This document shows, piece by piece, positions 58,346-64,000 of a stretch of 64,000 nucleotides of DNA. Numbering within the stretch: position 1 is the stretch's first letter; the number at the start of each line of letters is the position of its first letter. The stretch is from Anas platyrhynchos (taxonomy: Eukaryota > Chordata > Aves > Anseriformes > Anatidae): positions 7,996,501-8,060,500 of the forward strand of contig NC_092606.1 in NCBI RefSeq assembly GCF_047663525.1. Reading direction: 5' to 3'. The notes below the pieces were generated by a model. The model did no database searches. It was not told the origin of the DNA and saw only the letters and a list, made by a program, of their open reading frames with translations. Both the position numbers and the translations under genes were made by a program.

Positions 58346-60532
58346 TGTAAAGCCCTAGCCTGCAGGTAACAAGGGAGCCTGCTGAGGAGGACTTGCGTCT
58401 GGCGGGGCTTTGAGAGCTGTTCTCCGGCCGCTTTCTTGGCTGCCTCGCTCAGGGCAAGGGGGCTTCTCCTGAGGGCAGCGGCAGCTCCCCGAGAGCTTTC
58501 CTCAGTTTCCTCAGCGCTTTCCTCAGTTAACGCACTGCACGAGACTATTCTCAGGTTCGGGGCTGTGTGTAATAAAAACTATCGGAGCATTCTGCCTCTG
58601 CCCAAAGCCCTGCTTCCTTCTCACACTGCTGCCGTTTCCCAGATCCAGTGAAACACACGGTTTTTTTCGCAGGGGGCTAAAAAGAACGGCTTTGTAATGA
58701 GGAGGCTGCTGCTGGAAAAGTTGCTCAATGCAGTCTGTGCAGGATTGCTGCAAAATGTAGGAGGATTTGGCTGTGGGTGTGATGGGGACGCTCGTGTGAG
58801 GGGGAGCGCGCTGAGGAGAACGGCGGCGCCCGGCAGGCTGCCAGCGCTGGAGGTGCGCCCGGGAAGGAAAAAAAAGGTATAAAATGCTGAAGTAAAAAAA
58901 CCCCTTGTTGCACTTGTGAGGTAAAGGGGGTCTCCTGAATTGGTTTCTCCTCGGGGAACGTAGTCTTGAGTTTGGATCTCCACCAAAAGCCTTCAGGAGG
59001 TGACTGCAAGTCTGAGGAAAGGAACTGCTGAGGGGAAAAGCTAAAATCTGGGGTAGTTTATGCCAAAGAATGAAGTAAATGACCAAAGGAGGGCTGACAG
59101 AAATAAAAAATTGTCTCGATATTCATGTGTTGTCTGTAACAAATGCACTGCGATAAATTGGTGCATGAGATTGAAATAAAAAGTTTGGGCTTTGCTGCTC
59201 CTCTGCATAGGCTGTGAGCATCCTGTTGGATTCTCTGATTTTGCATTTTAATTGTCAAAGAAATGCAGTTGCTGGCTAATTGTGTGAATAATTATTATCA
59301 GTGATAGAAATTAGGAAACTCCTTGCTATATTGCAAGGATTTACTAAAAGAATTTATCCTCTAGCAGTTCATCAAAATGCCCAAATCCATTACAAAAACA
59401 GACCTCTTTATTTTTTTTCTGCTACAAGGACTTTAGTTTGTTGGTGAACATCAAACTTGACTTTGCAATGAAAGCAGATAGCTAGCCTATAAAAGACGGT
59501 TTTAGTTGGCAATGCTAAAGTCATTTTCCCTGCTGCAATTTGGAAGTCCTAGTATAGTCTGCAAGTTTCATTACTGTACTAGTACAATTAATCAGCATAC
59601 TATTCCCAGATATTCTGGCAACTCTGATTAAATCTGTGTCCTCTTCAATGATTAAACTAGGATGAAATAAGACATCCCACAGCATATGCTACTGTCACTG
59701 AAATTCATCTCAGAAATGGTATTCATAGCCAAAGAAAGTCTTTGTGAAGGTCTTTCTGCTTTGTCGGTTAACCCTAATTCCCAAATGTATTTTGTGTTTG
59801 TATTTTGTATTGCTTGAGTCAGGCACACTTATTCAATCTTAAAACAAAGCAATCTACCTATTTAAACATAGAAGGCTATGATGTGCAAGTTCATTTTATA
59901 AACTTAATACACTAAGAGACAGTCACCCAGATTGGAATCCAGGCATGTTGATGGGAAGTGACATGACTGTGGATGTATTCCTCTTTCAGGAATAAAAGGT
60001 AGGCTTTGTTCACAATGTCAGTTAAGCCAGCACTAAATTCAGTCAACTTTCTGTACCTGATATCAATTCAGGCATGAGCACACATTTCTGACAGTTCTAT
60101 TAATAGAGGGCCTAACTACAGCATTGCAGACTGAAAGGTTATATAAAACAACTCTATTTCTATTATATCATAATGAAAAGTATCCTGAATTTCACCGTTA
60201 GGTCACTCACTGGAAGTCATCTTACTTAAAAAGGGAAGATACCTATGGCTTATGTATGAATTCCTCGTGAGGAACATAGAAGATTGTGGGCTGGGAGAGA
60301 AAAGATATGGTTTAAGCTGGCATGGATGACCTGGATTCCTTTATTCTGGTAGCAGATTCAACCTTGGAATATAAAAGTAATGTGTGTTTCTTTATAGGAA
60401 GCTCTGGCAACTTAAAGTACCCTAACCTTGCTCTGTCAAATCACCTCACAACTCCAAAATGTAGAACATGTCAATTGCTGGTCAGGGCAGGTGTGTGCCT
60501 ATGACATAAACTAGTTTAGTGTTTCCTTACAG

Positions 60533-60655
60533 CAATAAAGACTCCATGGAATCCCATCGTGAAAATGAAGCTGTCATGCCACGGCAGAATGGGCACTCTG
60601 TTGGCTTGCAGTTCGTGTTGCCTGTCCTTGATCACAACTGGCTATCTGTAAAGAG
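60533..60655 (+). other. Candidate exon A, plus strand
   Basis: Bounded by gtttccttacag and GTAAGA. It contains an ATG at 60546 and an open frame MESHRENEAVMPRQNGHSVG and onwards, 37 codons to the donor. I do not recognise the peptide. Joined to candidate exon B it stops after 50 residues, so a non-coding RNA exon is as likely as a coding one. Confidence 0.25.
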
Positions 60656-61132
60656 GTAAGAGCCATTCAGTGGCTAGATGAAGTGATCTCTTCTGTTCAT
60701 ATCCTACTTCTGTACTCCTTATGCACAAACTCCTTCTCCCTATTGTTTGCTGAGGAAACATGCAGTACATTTTAGAAAAAGGTCTCAAGATAGGAGAGAT
60801 TGTTTTCTTAAATTTGTTTTCCCATCTCTGACATGCTGCTTCTCTGCAGCAGTCTCTCTCATCTCTGCATTAAATGGAAGGACAACAAGAATTTAGATTA
60901 ATTTCTCTTTCCTGTGACCATTCCTTGTATGATGACTATTCTGATCTTACAGCCATTCACTGCGGTCTTTTCTGCATCAATCTTTTCCCATGGCAAGGGC
61001 ATATTCATAATCATTCATTTTGTAGTTAGAATAGGAAATTCTAGGAGTTTTTTGTCACCTTAAAAGGGATCAGGGTTTCACCTTCAGCATCTTACTTTGT
61101 TTGAATGTCTTTTGTTTGACTTTCTCCCCCAG

Positions 61133-61269
61133 TTCCTCAGACACAACACAAATCACAGATTACACTAGTAGATAGTTCCTGTTCAGTAAAGAGTCTTCCG
61201 GCTGGATTCACACTGTTAGCAACATCTGCTCCTCTACTTCAGCTTCTTGGCAAAAACAATAAGCTGACG
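61133..61269 (+). other. Candidate exon B, plus strand
   Basis: Bounded by a strong polypyrimidine acceptor (gactttctcccccag) and GTAAGA. The frame from exon A closes at a TAG about 43 bases in. No similarity is recognised. Confidence 0.2.
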
Positions 61270-64000
61270 GTAAGATAGACATAGCTCCCTGTAACATGTT
61301 CAGCAATGTTCATCGGATTTTACATGCTGGAATCAGCAAGAAGACATTTTAAATGGTAACAACATGAGGTATCAGTTTTAGGCTTTAAAAAGGATACTCT
61401 TAGGCAAATGGGGACCATATTGTGCCCATTAGAACGTTTGTAAGTTTGAGTTTCATGCTGTCGATATCTAGCAAACAAGTTGTTTTCTTAACAGTAAAGG
61501 TTATATATTTTTCAGGGTTTATATTCTGGATCCAAATTGTTACCAGGAAAAAGTATGCGTTTGCTGAGCTGTGGTGTACCATTCCGCCCCTTTACAACTG
61601 TTTTGTCTGTGCACTCCTTGATATACAAGGAGATTGTTTTTGACCAATCCTCGACTGAGTTTGCATGTGAATAGTAAAATCCATATTAGTTCTTCATACG
61701 CCAAGGTAACATTCCACCACTACCATGGATGTGTATCATAAATTTAAATTCTCTAGAAATTGCTTATCAGAGAGAATTTGAGGAAAAGGAGACAGCAACT
61801 CAGTTATTTTGTCTTTGATTCATAGCTCCCTGCCGTCTTGAATAAGAGCGTAACAAAAAACTAAAAGCCGTTTTGTTTCCAATTAGGTACGAACTATAAA
61901 TAAAGTAGGAGACTAAACCTGGGGCTGAACACTCTAGTCTGGCCAGAAGTATTTTGTGTAAGTTCAAGGCTACTCCTACAGAGCAGGTTCAAAAGTTTAA
62001 CTGTTACTCAAATGTTGTTGGGCTCATGTTTCAGTGGGAAGTGTGTGTGCATGTGAGGAAGGGGGGTTTCCTGGAAAAAATGGACCAGTGAACCAGTAGC
62101 ATGGCAAACAGAGAGAAACCTGGTGTAGGAATCACTGCAGCTGCTACAGCGCATCTCTTCAGAACATACCTCAGTGCACAGCATGATGAAAATGTTTATA
62201 TTTACTTGTATTATAGCAATGTTCAGATTCTCCAACTGAGATCAGAGTCCAGCTGGGTTTACCCTAATCCTCGATGATCTCCTATAGAGGTAAGAATCTC
62301 CGTTCTTCCATAACTGTCCCAGTAGTTAGACTGGACATGGGTGGCAGTCTGTGGTGCTAAAATGACTTGCCCAAGATGCCAGAGCAAGCCTGCACTGGAG
62401 CCAGAAATAGGAGCTAGTTCTGTCTTCCATTCCCTGATACATGAAACCACAATGGCTTTGATGTTCAAACCTCACCGTGTGTCTGTCTGTCATTCCCTAA
62501 ACCCAGCAGTATTCCACCTAGGTCACTGACCACAGATAAGGGTTTTGGTAGGGGCATGAAGAGTGGAAAATGATTGCTTGAGCCAGGGAGAAAAGTTGTG
62601 GATGTAAACTAAGTTGTTCACTGAAGGGTGACACCTAAACAAAGCGTTTTGACATGGCTTTTGGATAAGATTCCTGGTTTGGATCAACTTTTAGGGGAAT
62701 GGTCGTGGTAAAAGCGTCTCTGGAACTGCAGGAAATCCTTACGGAGCCTTATGGTGGTGTTGACTCAGACTCTTGGCAGGGTGGCTCTGTTTAATACCTG
62801 CGTAAACCAGAATGACCTTGTTCTAAACTTTATTTGTATAGGCTTATATTATTACTTAAAGAGATAGCCCTCTCAGCTGGGAAATCGAGGATTTCCTTGG
62901 TCATTAATGTTAGAACTAGGGCAAAATGCCCACTTGAGAGGTGGTCATTTTAGATAACATGGACATGCTTTTTGGGCAGCACACTGCATTTCCTCCACTA
63001 TTAGCGAGAAACAGTTAACTTCAGAGTCAAACAGAAGATGAAAGCAGCAGCAATTAATGATGAAATGACTGCCTTGAGTGCCAAAATAGTTATGGGAAGT
63101 GTTAAGCTCAAGTGGAAAATGCAGTTTTCTAACTCATATTTCTACAGAACTGAGTCTGAGAAATTTTTGCTTTGCCACCTGCAAAGCCTGACCTAATTGA
63201 CAATCAGTTTAATATGCCTGATGGAAAGCAGTCATGAGATCCACTGCTGTGTCAGTTTTCAATCCTTGGAACAAACACAAGGATGTGAAATATGAGGCAG
63301 ATAGTAATTGATTTGCCTTTCCTGAAATGCTGGGATGTTACTGGAAGGAAATAAACATCAGTATTCTTACTTGAAAAAAACAATGGCATGTATTTGCGAG
63401 TGGTTATTTGTATATAAATTTGGAGCCAGAGGTTAAAATACAGTTTTCATGCTTCCTTTTTTCTACTGTAGTCTGAAACTAGATATTTAAATAATTGATT
63501 AATGATTTAAAATGGCAAGTAGGAAATCTTAATTTACATAATTTATTTTAATCATATTTTACATTTATAATTCTTAACTCTTTACTGGAACAAAAGCAGA
63601 TTCCTTGTGCTTTGCAGCATGTTACTTTTAGTCGGAAGGACAGGAGTAGTCTTTAATTTAAGCTATGTCAATGTGTATCTATTCACACTTCTGTTTATGT
63701 CTTTTAGTCATTAAGTACTGTTTGGTATCCTTTATTTATTAGTTACTGCGATTTTTTAACAGATTATTTCTGTTAAGTTACATTTAGATGGGATATAAGA
63801 TTCAATTAAAATGTGCAAAGGAATTAATGAGAGATGAAAATTTGTCTTTAGCTCCCCCAACTTCCAAAATATTAATACCAGCAGATCTTGTCCTTCCGCA
63901 TGTTTGAGCTAATCATCCTACTGCTTGATTCTACCCTACCCATAGTTTGGAAAAGGGAATGGCAAGCTGTCTTCCTTTTTCAAATCCCTCTCGAGTTCTC

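Larger units (their letters stand above)
58346..64000. other. Region upstream of UBE2G1
   Basis: 5.6 kb of mostly AT-rich sequence with no gene I can identify on either strand. Candidate exons A and B and a CAG|GTAACA donor-like site at 58365/58366 are the only gene-like signals. No CR1 was recognised here. Confidence 0.6.

Noticed and set aside
59988-59996. Nine-base microexon between a ctctttcag and GTAGGC
   Set aside because: Chance pairing of splice-like signals; no transcript or frame connects to it.
60533-60541. AATAAA at 60535 as a polyadenylation signal
   Set aside because: It sits three bases after a good acceptor and no upstream gene on the plus strand is supported.
1-64000. tRNA, rRNA, CRISPR, phage or plasmid features, and endogenous retroviral genes
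   Set aside because: None seen on reading either strand. This is ordinary vertebrate gene sequence; a tRNA or snoRNA scan could not be run and small intronic RNAs may have been missed.

Overview
This is a vertebrate, most likely avian, nuclear window. The evidence for a bird is four antisense-looking CR1 LINE fragments and no SINE-type repeats, compact introns, and two protein genes that can be read exon by exon against their mammalian orthologues. Nothing prokaryotic or viral was seen. Both genes lie head to tail on the minus strand, as the human orthologues do on 17p13.2.

Region 1, about 1-29,830: ANKFY1 (Rabankyrin-5). All 25 coding exons can be placed with canonical GT/AG junctions, and their lengths sum to 3,504 nt (1,167 codons plus TAG). 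The 3'UTR runs off the left edge. The promoter is a CpG island with two TCTCGCGAGA palindromes, and the start codon sits inside a YY1-type motif.

Region 2, about 29,830-30,890: a roughly 1 kb intergenic gap with an E-box, a CRE-like half-site and an IRF-like element. It separates the ANKFY1 promoter from the UBE2G1 polyadenylation signal.

Region 3, about 30,890-58,270: UBE2G1, a ubiquitin-conjugating E2. Five coding exons sum to 513 nt (170 codons plus TGA) and there is a separate, long last exon that is entirely 3'UTR. Intron 1 is 13.5 kb. Its GC-rich 5' end holds a 90-bp decamer array, an NRF1 palindrome and long C tracts, and farther in there is a 35-bp triplicate. The 5' leader has an in-frame upstream ATG with strong context that would extend the E2 by 96 residues.

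Region 4, about 58,270-64,000: no recognisable protein gene. Splice-site patterns on the plus strand allow a weak model of a divergent non-coding transcript from the UBE2G1 CpG island.

The two proteins are not known to work together: ANKFY1 is a Rab5/PI3P effector on endosomes and UBE2G1 builds ubiquitin chains. No convincing new protein system was found. The most useful leads are the N-terminal extension of UBE2G1, the twin CGCG promoter elements of ANKFY1, the 3'UTR intron of UBE2G1 and the candidate divergent transcript.
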